From NCBI GenBank assembly GCA_026397675.1, contig JAPLUH010000255.1:1-8326 (forward strand): DNA of 8,326 bases. Direction: 5' to 3'. The notes under the pieces were generated by a model. It ran no database searches, was not told the origin of the DNA, and worked only from the letters and a program-made list of their open reading frames with translations. Every line of letters starts with the position of its first letter. Within the stretch, counting starts at the first letter, position 1. The position numbers and the translations under genes were made by a program. Source of the DNA: Verrucomicrobiota bacterium. Its GTDB lineage: Bacteria > Verrucomicrobiota > Verrucomicrobiia > Limisphaerales > UBA9464. Below, in pieces: positions 1 through 7,230 of the stretch.

Positions 1-425
1 GGAGCCGGCTTACCGCTGCCATTGGGTGTGATGACGAGGATCCGCAAATCCACCTCTCCCTTTGCATTGTGGAAGCGAAGCCGGACATCTTTTCGGGTAG
101 CCTTTCCACCCATGAATTGCCGGTCGACCTTGAGAATTTCAGTCTGAACCTGAACTGGCACTTCCGGTTTCGGCACGACGCCATAAATCAGGTTCCCGAA
201 GAGCGCGATGAGTTGAGGGCGTCGAACCTGAAACCACTCCTGCGCCGTGGTGATGGGTCGACCCTCGGCCGAAACGAGCACCGGCGGCAACTGGTAGGGA
301 GGCACCTTGGATTCGTCGCGAATGACATCCAGGTCACTGTTCTTGGGTTCCTCGGCCTGCAGAACTAGCAGGCTCATCACCACGGCACCCACCCATCCCC
401 AGGCACTCAATTTTCGCGGTCTCAT
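1..425 (-). CDS. Secreted glucuronoyl esterase-like protein (CE15 / acetylxylan esterase-like), N-terminal part
   Basis: The gene starts at ATG 423-425 and runs off the left edge, leaving 141 readable codons. Residues 1-24 form a Sec signal peptide: basic MRPRK, a hydrophobic stretch, then a probable cleavage after LQA. The mature part has the segment DESKVPPYQLPPVL (37-50), then W64, RRPQ (68-71) and LFGNLIYG (75-82). This arrangement is typical of the start of bacterial CE15 4-O-methyl-glucuronoyl methylesterases, alpha/beta hydrolases that cleave the ester between glucuronic acid in xylan and lignin alcohols. The next part, with VRLRFHN and LRILVITPN, fits the first beta strands of that fold. 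The catalytic Ser, Glu/Asp and His lie outside the window, so activity cannot be judged. A purine-rich site 11 nt upstream supports the start. The GNAT gene lies 134 bp upstream on the same strand. Another carbohydrate esterase of the same fold is the main alternative. Confidence 0.78.
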   Translation of the reverse strand, partial: MRPRKLSAWGWVGAVVMSLLVLQAEEPKNSDLDVIRDESKVPPYQLPPVLVSAEGRPITTAQEWFQVRRPQLIALFGNLIYGVVPKPEVPVQVQTEILKVDRQFMGGKATRKDVRLRFHNAKGEVDLRILVITPNGSGKPA

Positions 426-436
426 CTAGTAAAAAA

Positions 437-444
437 CCCTCCCT
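437..444 (-). promoter_or_regulatory. Ribosome binding site of the CE15-like gene
   Basis: On the minus strand this reads AGGGAGGG, followed by an 11-nt spacer containing a T run, then the ATG at 425. It is the only convincing Shine-Dalgarno-like site in front of any start codon in the window, and it supports the chosen start. The spacer is slightly long. Confidence 0.45.
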
Positions 445-456
445 GAAAGATCTTCA

Positions 457-480
457 CCTGTCCCGTCCAATCCCGACAGG
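457..480. repeat. Short inverted repeat in the leader of the CE15-like gene
   Basis: CCTGTC at 457-462 is the reverse complement of GACAGG at 475-480, separated by 12 nt. It lies 32-55 nt upstream of the CE15-like start codon. It could be a weak hairpin or a protein-binding half-site pair. Six-base arms are expected by chance fairly often in GC-rich DNA, so the functional claim is weak. Confidence 0.2.
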
Positions 481-499
481 CCGCATCCATCCCTCACCC

Positions 500-516
500 G
501 TGCCCCGTGGGGGCAC
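500..516 (-). terminator. GC-rich hairpin after the GNAT gene; possible terminator
   Basis: Arms 500-506 (GTGCCCC) and 510-516 (GGGGCAC) are perfect reverse complements around a 3-nt loop. The hairpin lies about 45 nt past the stop codon of the minus-strand GNAT gene and ahead of the CE15-like gene. No T run follows on the minus strand, so it is not a canonical intrinsic terminator. It could also be a mRNA-stabilising or regulatory hairpin. Confidence 0.25.
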
Positions 517-559
517 CGCATACCATCGACATCCCAGTGCCCCACCCGTGCCCGCGCCG

Positions 560-1123
560 TTACCGCCCCGATTCCGACCAATCCCACAGCACCACATCCC
601 AAGTCAGGCCTTCGTATTCAATGGCGTGGATGACCTCGAAACCCACCTTCTGGTGCGCCTTGAGCGAACGACGATTGGCCCGCGCGATGTCGGTCACCCC
701 GCACTGATAGCGCTCCTCTAACGATGCACGAAAAAAGGCATATAACCGGCCCACCAACCCCTGCCCTCGGTAGTCCTTGTCGACACACAATTGCCCCACC
801 ACCACGTAATCCGTTCCGGCTAGCAGCGATCCTCGATAGGAGATCCGGTCGATTTCATCGAACAAGTCCGAGATAAACGGCAGCCCCGCCCGCACCTCCC
901 GAGTGACCACCAGCGCGTAACCCACCACCCGACCGTCGTCCACGGCGATCACCGAAGGTCGCTGTTCCTGCATTTGCCGGAGGTAGTCCAAATCGTATTC
1001 GGCGATCAAGAACCCCTGCTCTTCGGCTTCGGACTCGCTCAGACACCGCTTCAAGTTGCGCCGTTGCAACGCGAGGATGCCCTCCAACTCCGACACCTCT
1101 TGAGCGAGCTTGATACTGACCAT
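560..1123 (-). CDS. GNAT-family N-acetyltransferase
   Basis: This is a predicted cytoplasmic protein of 187 residues, about one GNAT domain. GNAT enzymes move an acetyl group from acetyl-CoA to an amine. Acetyl-CoA binding motif A is clear: beta-strand residues YVVVGQLCVDKDYRGQGLVGRL, in which RGQGLVG is 119-125 and forms the pyrophosphate loop. N150 followed by KVGF (159-162) matches the usual C-terminal motif B. ATG 1121-1123 was chosen because the GNAT fold begins soon after it. ATG at 1162 and GTG at 1186 are in-frame alternatives, but they add 13 or 21 residues with no domain content and run into the divergent regulatory region. No Shine-Dalgarno site is visible at any of them. The substrate is unknown; small molecules, protein N-termini and antibiotics are all possible. 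The gene is divergent from the SGNH lipoprotein gene. Confidence 0.85.
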   Translation of the reverse strand: MVSIKLAQEVSELEGILALQRRNLKRCLSESEAEEQGFLIAEYDLDYLRQMQEQRPSVIAVDDGRVVGYALVVTREVRAGLPFISDLFDEIDRISYRGSLLAGTDYVVVGQLCVDKDYRGQGLVGRLYAFFRASLEERYQCGVTDIARANRRSLKAHQKVGFEVIHAIEYEGLTWDVVLWDWSESGR

Positions 1124-1138
1124 GGTTCGAATCCGTAT

Positions 1139-1185
1139 TGAGGCGGCAGTGTGCACGCCCATTGGAGCGATCTTGCACCGCCTCA
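1139..1185. promoter_or_regulatory. 8-bp inverted repeat between divergent genes; candidate operator
   Basis: TGAGGCGG (1139-1146) and CCGCCTCA (1178-1185) are perfect reverse complements. Inside the two arms, TGCA recurs at 1152-1155 and 1174-1177. The repeat occupies most of the 86-bp interval between the GNAT start (1123) and the ATG of the SGNH lipoprotein (1210), where both promoters should lie. This position suits binding of a dimeric regulator or a folded leader. No -35/-10 pair could be identified with confidence, so the regulatory reading is inferred from position and symmetry. Confidence 0.3.
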
Positions 1186-1209
1186 CTCCCGCTGCCTAGC
1201 GTTTGGCCT

Positions 1210-1959
1210 ATGACGCGTCTGCGGTGTGGTTGGGTGGGTGTCCTGATGTGGCTCCTGACCGGCTGCCTTTCTCACAAATATCCCGTCACCCCATCCTCCC
1301 CGACGCCTCCCATGCGACTCCTCTTCGTGGGCAATAGCCTGACCTACTACAACGGCGGCCTCGAAAACCACGTCCGTCTGCTGGCCGCATCCGCAAACCC
1401 TCCTCGCATCCTCGTGGCCGATCGTGCCACGCAAGGAGGCGCCACGCTTCGTATCCTCCACGGATTGCCCGCGGTACATGAACGCATCCAGCAAGGACAC
1501 TACGACCGAGTTATCCTGCAAGACGACATCCCGGAACTCACCGAGCACAGCATCACTGCCTTCGAAGAATACGCCCGACGCTTCGATCAAGAAATTCGAT
1601 CCCATGGCGGACGCTCGGTGCTCTTCATGGCCTGGCCCTACGAACGCCTCGGCTGGATCTCTCTCGAGCAAATTGCTATTGCCCACAGAACTCTGGGAGT
1701 GGAACTGAATGCGCCTGTCGCACCGGTGGGATTGGCCTTCCGGCGTTCGCTGGAAGCCCGTCCCCAACTCGCTATGCTGGGCAAGGATCGGGAGCACGAA
1801 ACCGTGCACGGAACCTATCTGGCCGCCTGCGTCCACTACGTGACCCTCTTTGGCGTTTCTCCAGAAGGACTACCCTACCGACCCGACGGGGTGTCTGCGG
1901 ACGAGGCCTCGTTCCTGCAATCCATCGCCTGGCAGACGGTTCGGGCCTGGTCTCGATGA
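1210..1959 (+). CDS. SGNH/GDSL-hydrolase-like lipoprotein
   Basis: The protein has 249 residues from ATG 1210. Residues 1-19 form a lipoprotein signal peptide with basic residues, a hydrophobic core and lipobox LTGC (Cys19), so it is probably membrane-anchored. The SGNH block I motif is FVGNSLTYYNG (39-49), with Ser43 as likely nucleophile. Near the C-terminus, D193-x-x-H196 is followed by GTYLAACVHY, which matches the block V pattern DxxH...GxYLAA of carbohydrate-esterase-like SGNH proteins and would supply the catalytic Asp and His. VILQDD in the middle fits the core strand of this group. Members remove acetyl or other acyl groups from sugars or lipids; the substrate here is unknown. An in-frame TTG at 1138 would place 24 extra residues before the signal peptide, so ATG 1210 is preferred although no ribosome binding site is visible. 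The gene converges on the DUF1501 gene with 66 bp between stop codons and no obvious terminator hairpin. Confidence 0.8.
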   Translation: MTRLRCGWVGVLMWLLTGCLSHKYPVTPSSPTPPMRLLFVGNSLTYYNGGLENHVRLLAASANPPRILVADRATQGGATLRILHGLPAVHERIQQGHYDRVILQDDIPELTEHSITAFEEYARRFDQEIRSHGGRSVLFMAWPYERLGWISLEQIAIAHRTLGVELNAPVAPVGLAFRRSLEARPQLAMLGKDREHETVHGTYLAACVHYVTLFGVSPEGLPYRPDGVSADEASFLQSIAWQTVRAWSR

Positions 1960-2025
1960 GCGTCCTCGCACCGCGCTCTCAGCACCTCAACGCCCCACGG
2001 CATCTCAGGAATATCGCCAGCCGCT

Positions 2026-3486
2026 TCAACCGATCGCACCCTCGATCAGCTCTCCATGGACATCGGTGAGGCGATGATCTCGCCCGCCCGAGCGGAAGGT
2101 CAGGCGACGATGATCCACTCCCATCTGATGCAATACGGTGGCATGGAGATCATGCACTCGGCAGATCTTGTCCACCGACCGGTAACCGAACTCGTCCGTG
2201 GCGCCGATGATATTGCCACCACGGATCCCGCCGCCGGCCATCCACACCGAGAATCCAAAGGGATTGTGGTCGCGACCGTTGGATCCCTGAGCGAAGGGGG
2301 TCCGCCCAAATTCACCGGACCACACGAGCAGCGTCGATTCCAATAGGCCGCGCCGCTTGAGATCCAAGATCAGCGCCGTGATGGGTTGATCGACCGCCCG
2401 GGCATTGGCTTCGTGACCGGCCTTCAGATCACCGTGCTGATCCCAGCGGTCACCGATGGTCCGAGGGCAAGTGACCTCGATGAACCGGACGCCCCGTTCC
2501 ACCAACCGGCGCGCCAGACAACATTCGCGGGCATAAATCCGGGTCGGCTCAAACGGGCTATCGAATCCGTAGAGCGCTTTTGTCTCAACACTCTCCCCAT
2601 CGAGCGCCGCCAGTTCAGGAACTGCGGATTGCATGCGGTAGGCCAATTCGTGATTAGCAATCGCACTCTCGATGGCCTCGGCTCCGGTGTCATGGGCGAA
2701 GGCCGAATCCAAGCGCCCGATGAGTTGACGCTTGCGTCGCTGAACCAACTCGGATTCCCGGGGAGTGGCGTCGGCGATGGCCTCACCCCGCGGGCGCAAG
2801 ATAGATCCCTGATGCCGCGCCGGCAGGAATCCGGCAGAAAAACAATCCAACCCTCCCGGGGGAACCAGCCCACCTTCCACGACGACAAAGCCGGGCAGGT
2901 TGTTGTTTTCACTACCTAGACCATAGGACATCCAGGCTCCCATGGACGGCCGCCCAGGAATCCCTGAGCCCGTGTGCAGGAAATAATTAGCGTTGGTGTG
3001 TTCACTGAACTCGCTGGTCATCGAGCGAACCACGCACAATTCATCAGCCACCCGCCCGAGATTCGGAAACAGCTCTGAGATCGGAATGCCCGATTGCCCG
3101 TGTTGGCTAAACTTCCAAGGCGAGGCCAGCGTGTTGCCGTTGTTGTTGAATTGCGTGGGCGCCATCGCCATCGGAAACGGCTTTCCGTGGTAATCGGCCA
3201 AACGCGGCTTCGGATCGAAGGTGTCCATTTGCGATGGACCCCCGTCCTGATAGAGAAAGATCACACTGCGAGCCCGCGCCCGGGAATGAGTCGAAGCCAA
3301 AACCCCTGAATCACGCGGTGAGCGACCAGCACCTTCCGACCCGGCACCCGACGCGGCGCCCGTTGGCCCGAACAAACCGGCCAATGCCAATAAACCAAAC
3401 CCTCCGCTGGAAGCCGCCAGCATGTCGCGGCGGCTCATGGGCGTGGAGTGAAACCGGCCGCAATGGTGAGTCCGGGGCGTGTTCAT
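2026..3486 (-). CDS. DUF1501 family protein with Tat-like signal
   Basis: This full-length protein of 486 residues belongs to DUF1501 (PF07394), a family with an alkaline-phosphatase/sulfatase-like fold and unproven function. The N-terminus has a twin-arginine-like motif SRRDML (18-23) and a hydrophobic segment GGFGLLALAGLFG (28-40), which suggests export as a folded protein. Family hallmarks include GGPSQMDTFDPKP (82-94), WSGEFGRTPF (389-398), GRDHNPFG (404-411) and the ending VHDLHATVLHQMGVDH. Asp and His residues in these motifs are probable metal ligands by analogy with the fold. The ATG at 3484-3486 overlaps the TGA of the PSD1 gene (ATGA), which suggests translational coupling; no Shine-Dalgarno site is seen. 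A second ATG at 3438 sits directly before the Tat motif and could be the true start. The order PSD1 then DUF1501 is the usual one in Planctomycetota and Verrucomicrobiota. Confidence 0.93.
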   Translation of the reverse strand: MNTPRTHHCGRFHSTPMSRRDMLAASSGGFGLLALAGLFGPTGAASGAGSEGAGRSPRDSGVLASTHSRARARSVIFLYQDGGPSQMDTFDPKPRLADYHGKPFPMAMAPTQFNNNGNTLASPWKFSQHGQSGIPISELFPNLGRVADELCVVRSMTSEFSEHTNANYFLHTGSGIPGRPSMGAWMSYGLGSENNNLPGFVVVEGGLVPPGGLDCFSAGFLPARHQGSILRPRGEAIADATPRESELVQRRKRQLIGRLDSAFAHDTGAEAIESAIANHELAYRMQSAVPELAALDGESVETKALYGFDSPFEPTRIYARECCLARRLVERGVRFIEVTCPRTIGDRWDQHGDLKAGHEANARAVDQPITALILDLKRRGLLESTLLVWSGEFGRTPFAQGSNGRDHNPFGFSVWMAGGGIRGGNIIGATDEFGYRSVDKICRVHDLHATVLHQMGVDHRRLTFRSGGRDHRLTDVHGELIEGAIG

Positions 3487-6323
3487 CGGAGGAAAACAAA
3501 TTCTTTGGAGACGAAGAGCGCGTGATTCAAGGCCGCGTAGGCCGACCGCTCGCGGGCCAACGGCGCCGTATCCGAAGACGCAGACCGCTCGGAGTCCAAG
3601 AACTCCAGGGCCATGCGAACCTCATCTGCTCGCGGCCATCGGGAGAAGGCTGAGAGCCAAAGCGTTTCGATGCGCGCTCGATCTACATCGGCGGAAGCAG
3701 TGCTGGAAGCAGCACCCTCTGGGAGGAGTGTTTCTGCCCACCGCCGGGCCATCAGATGAACCAACTCGCTATTCATCAGGGCCAGGGATTGTGCGGGCAC
3801 ATTAGAGGCATGGCGACGACCGCAAGTGCTGGCCGGGGACGGTTGGTCGAAGGCCTGCAAAAAAGGATCGAGAAAATTGCGCCGCGTCTCGAGGTACACA
3901 CTGCGACGACGGGCCCCATCGATCGGCCCAGACTTCCCAGGTCGGCCGCGCCCTTGCATGTGCTCGGTCAGGCGGGCCGGAACGCTGACACCTCCTGACG
4001 TGCGGTCGAGGGTGCCGGAGGCGGCCAGCATGGCATCCCGAATTTCCTCGGCATCGAGGCGGCGGACCGGCAGCGGCGACCAAACTTCGGCCGGGGTCTC
4101 GCCGGGATCGGCCGCAGCCCGATAGGCATGGGACAGAGCGATATCCCGAATGAGCTGCTTGAAGGTGTGGCCTCGACCCAACCGAGACGCCAAGTGGTCG
4201 AGCAATTCCGGGCTCCAGGGCGTGCCACCGAGTTGTCCGAAATCATCGGGCGTTTCAACGATACCGCGCCCGAACATCTTGAGCCAAATTCGGTTGGCGG
4301 TGGTTCGCCACAAGAACGGGCGACGCGGATCGGTGAGTGCTGCCACCAACGCCCGGCGACCACTGCCCACCACAGGTTCCTTGTCACGGGCACCCAGCAA
4401 AGACAATCGCGCCAGCGGAGCGGCCTCGCCCGGGCGGTGAGCCGCACCGCGAAGGTGAATCGACTCGTCCAACGAACCTCCCTCATCGGCCACCAATGCA
4501 CGAATAGGCGGAGCACAGGCCAACAACGCATCCCGAGCCTCAACAACGCGCCGGCGTGCCTCGCCTAAGCCAGGCGCCGCTGCGTTCAGCCCGCTGGCCA
4601 AACCGTCAGCATCCCACTGTTCGGAGGGGGGCGGCGTGGGCGCATCGCTCGTAAGAATCGTATCGACCTCGATCCAACCCGGGCCGTCATCCTGCACCTC
4701 GAAGTGAACGCGTTCCCCGGCATACCGAGAAAAATCGAAGGTCTCGATGCGCCAAGCCATCTCTCGCGGGTCTTTTTGGGCCTCAACCCCTTCGACGCGC
4801 CCGAGTCGACGACGGAACCCTTCGAAGAGCAGGCCCACATGCTTATCGAGCCAGTAGTTGTCCACCACGGCCCGGAAGGCGGCATCGCTACCCCGCAACC
4901 GGACGTGAAAATAGCGTTTTTGGATGGTGAAATCGGCCGAACGAGCGCTGCCGGCCAGCGGCAACGCAAGGCGCGCGCTGTCGAGAGTGCCCGTCTCCGC
5001 AACCCGAAGCTCCCCAGCCGTCGTGAGAGCCAACTGAGAACCCGAGGCATCAAACGCGTGTCCGCTGCGGGACCACCCCGCACCGCCCTGAGCCACGTCA
5101 TCCAGCACCGTGACGCCCACAGCCTGGGTCGCACGAGTTACTCCGGAGACACCGGACATTTGAGCCACCGCCGCCAAAGACTTCTGAGCCGCCAACGCGC
5201 GGCCCGAAGTCTGCGCATCGGCATCGAGGAACCCCTCAATGCGTCGCGTGTTCCGGGCCACGCCCGACAAGGCATAAAAATCGCGGGTAGGAATGGGATC
5301 AAACTTGTGGTCGTGACACCGAGCACACGCGATCGACAACCCGAAGAGGCTCCGCCCCGCCACATCCACCGCCCCGGCCAATCGATCGGCCTCATCCTGA
5401 CGGACATCGACAGGGGAATGGGTGGCAGGCCCCAGGAACCACCAGGCCGTCCCGATGGGTGCGGCATTGGGAAGCCCCAAACCCGGCCGCGGCGGCAACA
5501 AGTCACCGGCCACCTGCTCGGCCACGAATCGAGCTAGCGGCAAGTCGGCATTGAAAGCCTCGACCACGTAATCCCGATAGCGCCAGGCATAGGGAATATC
5601 GAAATCAAACTCATGGGCCATGGTCTCAGCAAAGCGGGCGAGGTCTAGCCAATGACGCCCCCAGCGCTCGCCGAAAGCCGGGTCTGCCAAATACCGCTCC
5701 ACCCAGCGCGCATAGTGTTCGGGAGTGGGATCGGCTAAAAAGATCCGCACCTCTTCCGTCGTCGGCGGCAACCCCCGCAAGTCATACGACAACCGACGGA
5801 GCAACGCCGCGTGATCGATGTCCCGCGCCGGAGCCGGCAGACGTGCCGCCTCGCGGTTGGCGAGAACGAAGGCGTCGATCCCACCCCAGCACCACTGCCC
5901 GTCACGAACGGAGGGCAACGGAGGGTCTTGAAGAGCGCGGAACGCCCAGGGCTCAGCATAGCCAGCACCGGCGGTAATCCACTGTTCCAGAGTACGCACC
6001 TCGTCCGAGGTCAACGGCTCCCCCTTCGGCGGCATGCGTTCGCCGGGATCGGAATGCACCACCCGAGCCAGCAGCGGGCTGGAAGACGGCTTACCTGGCA
6101 CAATCGCAACCCCACCCGATTTCAACGGACTCGTCGCACCCTCCACCGTGTCCAAGCGCAACCCCGCCTTACGGGCCTCGGCGTCCGGGCCATGGCACGC
6201 GTAGCACTTAGCGGCCAAAATGGGACGCACCGAACGAGTGAAATCCGGCCCTAAAGCCATCACCTGACCGGTCCCTAGAATCAGTCCCCCAAGGGCAAGG
6301 ACGGTGCTTAGCCAGCAACCCAT
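3483..6323 (-). CDS. PSD1-type protein: PSC1 cytochrome c-like, DUF1549 and DUF1553 domains
   Basis: The protein has 946 residues from ATG 6323. The N-terminus is hydrophobic (about residues 1-23) and fits a Sec signal, though without a basic residue. A PSC1 domain (PF07635) follows, with heme-binding motif C40-x-x-C43-H44 and a likely distal ligand Met97 in ERMPPKG. DUF1549 (PF07583) spans about 143-353 and contains the family-typical second CxxCH in CARCHDHKFDPI (C333, C336, H337). About 403-558 is an inserted beta-rich domain. DUF1553 (PF07587) spans about 648-918, beginning near RPFLWRTTANRIW. The biochemical role is unknown; heme binding suggests periplasmic electron transfer or redox work. 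The gene is first in an operon with DUF1501, joined by a 4-bp ATGA overlap. GTG 6344 is an alternative start adding 7 residues; an in-frame stop lies just beyond it. Neither start has a visible ribosome binding site. Family assignment is secure. Confidence 0.93.
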   Translation of the reverse strand: MGCWLSTVLALGGLILGTGQVMALGPDFTRSVRPILAAKCYACHGPDAEARKAGLRLDTVEGATSPLKSGGVAIVPGKPSSSPLLARVVHSDPGERMPPKGEPLTSDEVRTLEQWITAGAGYAEPWAFRALQDPPLPSVRDGQWCWGGIDAFVLANREAARLPAPARDIDHAALLRRLSYDLRGLPPTTEEVRIFLADPTPEHYARWVERYLADPAFGERWGRHWLDLARFAETMAHEFDFDIPYAWRYRDYVVEAFNADLPLARFVAEQVAGDLLPPRPGLGLPNAAPIGTAWWFLGPATHSPVDVRQDEADRLAGAVDVAGRSLFGLSIACARCHDHKFDPIPTRDFYALSGVARNTRRIEGFLDADAQTSGRALAAQKSLAAVAQMSGVSGVTRATQAVGVTVLDDVAQGGAGWSRSGHAFDASGSQLALTTAGELRVAETGTLDSARLALPLAGSARSADFTIQKRYFHVRLRGSDAAFRAVVDNYWLDKHVGLLFEGFRRRLGRVEGVEAQKDPREMAWRIETFDFSRYAGERVHFEVQDDGPGWIEVDTILTSDAPTPPPSEQWDADGLASGLNAAAPGLGEARRRVVEARDALLACAPPIRALVADEGGSLDESIHLRGAAHRPGEAAPLARLSLLGARDKEPVVGSGRRALVAALTDPRRPFLWRTTANRIWLKMFGRGIVETPDDFGQLGGTPWSPELLDHLASRLGRGHTFKQLIRDIALSHAYRAAADPGETPAEVWSPLPVRRLDAEEIRDAMLAASGTLDRTSGGVSVPARLTEHMQGRGRPGKSGPIDGARRRSVYLETRRNFLDPFLQAFDQPSPASTCGRRHASNVPAQSLALMNSELVHLMARRWAETLLPEGAASSTASADVDRARIETLWLSAFSRWPRADEVRMALEFLDSERSASSDTAPLARERSAYAALNHALFVSKEFVFLR

Positions 6324-6614
6324 CGATGGAAAGACAGTGGACACCCAGAAAAACTACCATCGAAGGCCCACATTGGAAATGCCCATCATCCCCCAAACCC
6401 ATCACCCCACGCCAGCAGCGGGAACGGGCCGAAGCAAGCATCGGAAGCGATCACCAAAAACCCCTCGCGCACAGCGCGAAAGCAACGCCCTCCACCGAGC
6501 TTCCCTGCGCGTGCAGGACCGTTCCCGCGAAGCCCGTCACCCAAGACCTGTCCCCCAAGATTTTTCACATTTCCTGCGAGTCCAGAGTTCCCCAACCTCA
6601 AGCGCATCACTCCC
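6324..6614. other. Divergent intergenic region between PSD1 operon and orphan lipoprotein gene
   Basis: About 290 bp lie between two divergent start codons and should hold the promoters of the PSD1-DUF1501 operon and of the lipoprotein gene. Reading frames here give low-complexity Pro/Arg/Ser-rich products without recognisable domains, so I judge the stretch non-coding. The only symmetry noticed is a small hairpin, CCTGC at 6504-6508 with GCAGG at 6513-6517 around a 4-nt loop. No reliable -35/-10 pair, riboswitch or small RNA was recognised. Confidence 0.4.
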
Positions 6615-7139
6615 ATGACCTTCCCGCAGTTGAGCAGGATCTACCGAGGTGCCCACCGTGGCAGCATCCGAGCCTGCCAAATTGTGGTCTTACTCAGCCT
6701 ACTGACCGAGGGCTGCGATTCATCTGGCAGTACAAAAACACTCGCTCCCCAGAGCCCGACAACCCAAGCAGCGGCAGACCCATCAACCGCGCTCATTTTG
6801 GCGGCCGTCGACAACGGATTCCACCGCGTGCCCATTGCACTGACCACCGACTATGGGTTCTTGGTGGTCAATGCCGGGGACGACGAACACCCCATCCCTT
6901 CGGTCTCCGTGGGGTTCCGGTCGGAGCGGCGCATCATCTCGTGTGGTTCACTCGCCGAATTCGAAGCCGCTCTCCGCACAGTTCCTCCAGGGAGCACGAT
7001 TCACCGCCATGAGCGATGCCTCATGCCCGCCTCTCGGGGCCTCGCCGAAGAGTTCCTCGCTGGCATCGAGCCGACGTTGTCACGAGTAGGTATTTCCGTC
7101 GCCCCGGAACCCGTGATCACCTGCCTCTGCGGACGCTGA
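6615..7139 (+). CDS. Orphan predicted lipoprotein, function unknown
   Basis: The protein has 174 residues and no family I recognise. The start has basic residues (R8, R11, R15, R19) followed by the hydrophobic run IVVLLSLL (23-30) and TEGC with Cys34. This resembles a lipoprotein signal, but Glu at -2 is unusual, so the anchoring is tentative. A Ser/Thr/Gln/Pro-rich linker (about 35-57) leads to a compact domain of about 115 residues. Features of that domain are FLVVNAGDDEHP, SLAEFEAALRTVPPGSTIH with a nearby Cys (HERC), and a C-terminal tail ITCLCGR with a CxC pair. The frame has the GC-biased third positions of the neighbouring genes, which supports real coding. No Shine-Dalgarno site is seen before ATG 6615. 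The sulfatase gene follows after 91 bp on the same strand, so the two may be co-transcribed. Confidence 0.65.
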   Translation: MTFPQLSRIYRGAHRGSIRACQIVVLLSLLTEGCDSSGSTKTLAPQSPTTQAAADPSTALILAAVDNGFHRVPIALTTDYGFLVVNAGDDEHPIPSVSVGFRSERRIISCGSLAEFEAALRTVPPGSTIHRHERCLMPASRGLAEEFLAGIEPTLSRVGISVAPEPVITCLCGR

Positions 7140-7230
7140 CACCGCTCGAGGTTCGACGGCGACCGAACGGTGGGCATCACCTGACCAATTCCCACTGGCT
7201 GGGCCACGGGGTCCACGGCAGTGTTCCTTG

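Noticed and set aside
1183..1836. Minus-strand open frame opposite the SGNH lipoprotein gene
   Set aside because: The plus-strand frame has a lipobox and SGNH motifs; the minus-strand product has none and would overlap the GNAT upstream region.
1960..2025. Possible bidirectional terminator between the convergent SGNH and DUF1501 genes
   Set aside because: No convincing inverted repeat or T/A run was found in the 66-bp interval.
2386..2919. Plus-strand open frame opposite DUF1501
   Set aside because: It is the complement of conserved DUF1501 sequence and has no recognisable motif or export signal.
4704..5537. Long plus-strand open frame opposite the PSD1 gene
   Set aside because: It is antisense to a well-supported DUF1549/insert region, has an Arg/Pro/His-rich composition without domains, and is explained by GC-rich codon bias on the other strand.
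6386..6616. Small minus-strand open frame in the PSD1 upstream region (76 codons)
   Set aside because: It is Gly/Arg/Leu-rich without motif or ribosome binding site and lies where promoters are expected; kept as non-coding.
6326..7012. Plus-strand open frame crossing the divergent spacer and the orphan lipoprotein gene
   Set aside because: The product is rich in Pro, Arg, His and Ser with no domain. The competing frame from 6615 has a signal sequence and better codon positions.
7151..7168. GTTCG/CGAAC hairpin after the orphan lipoprotein stop codon
   Set aside because: The arms are only 5 bp around an 8-nt loop and no T run follows; too weak to call a terminator.
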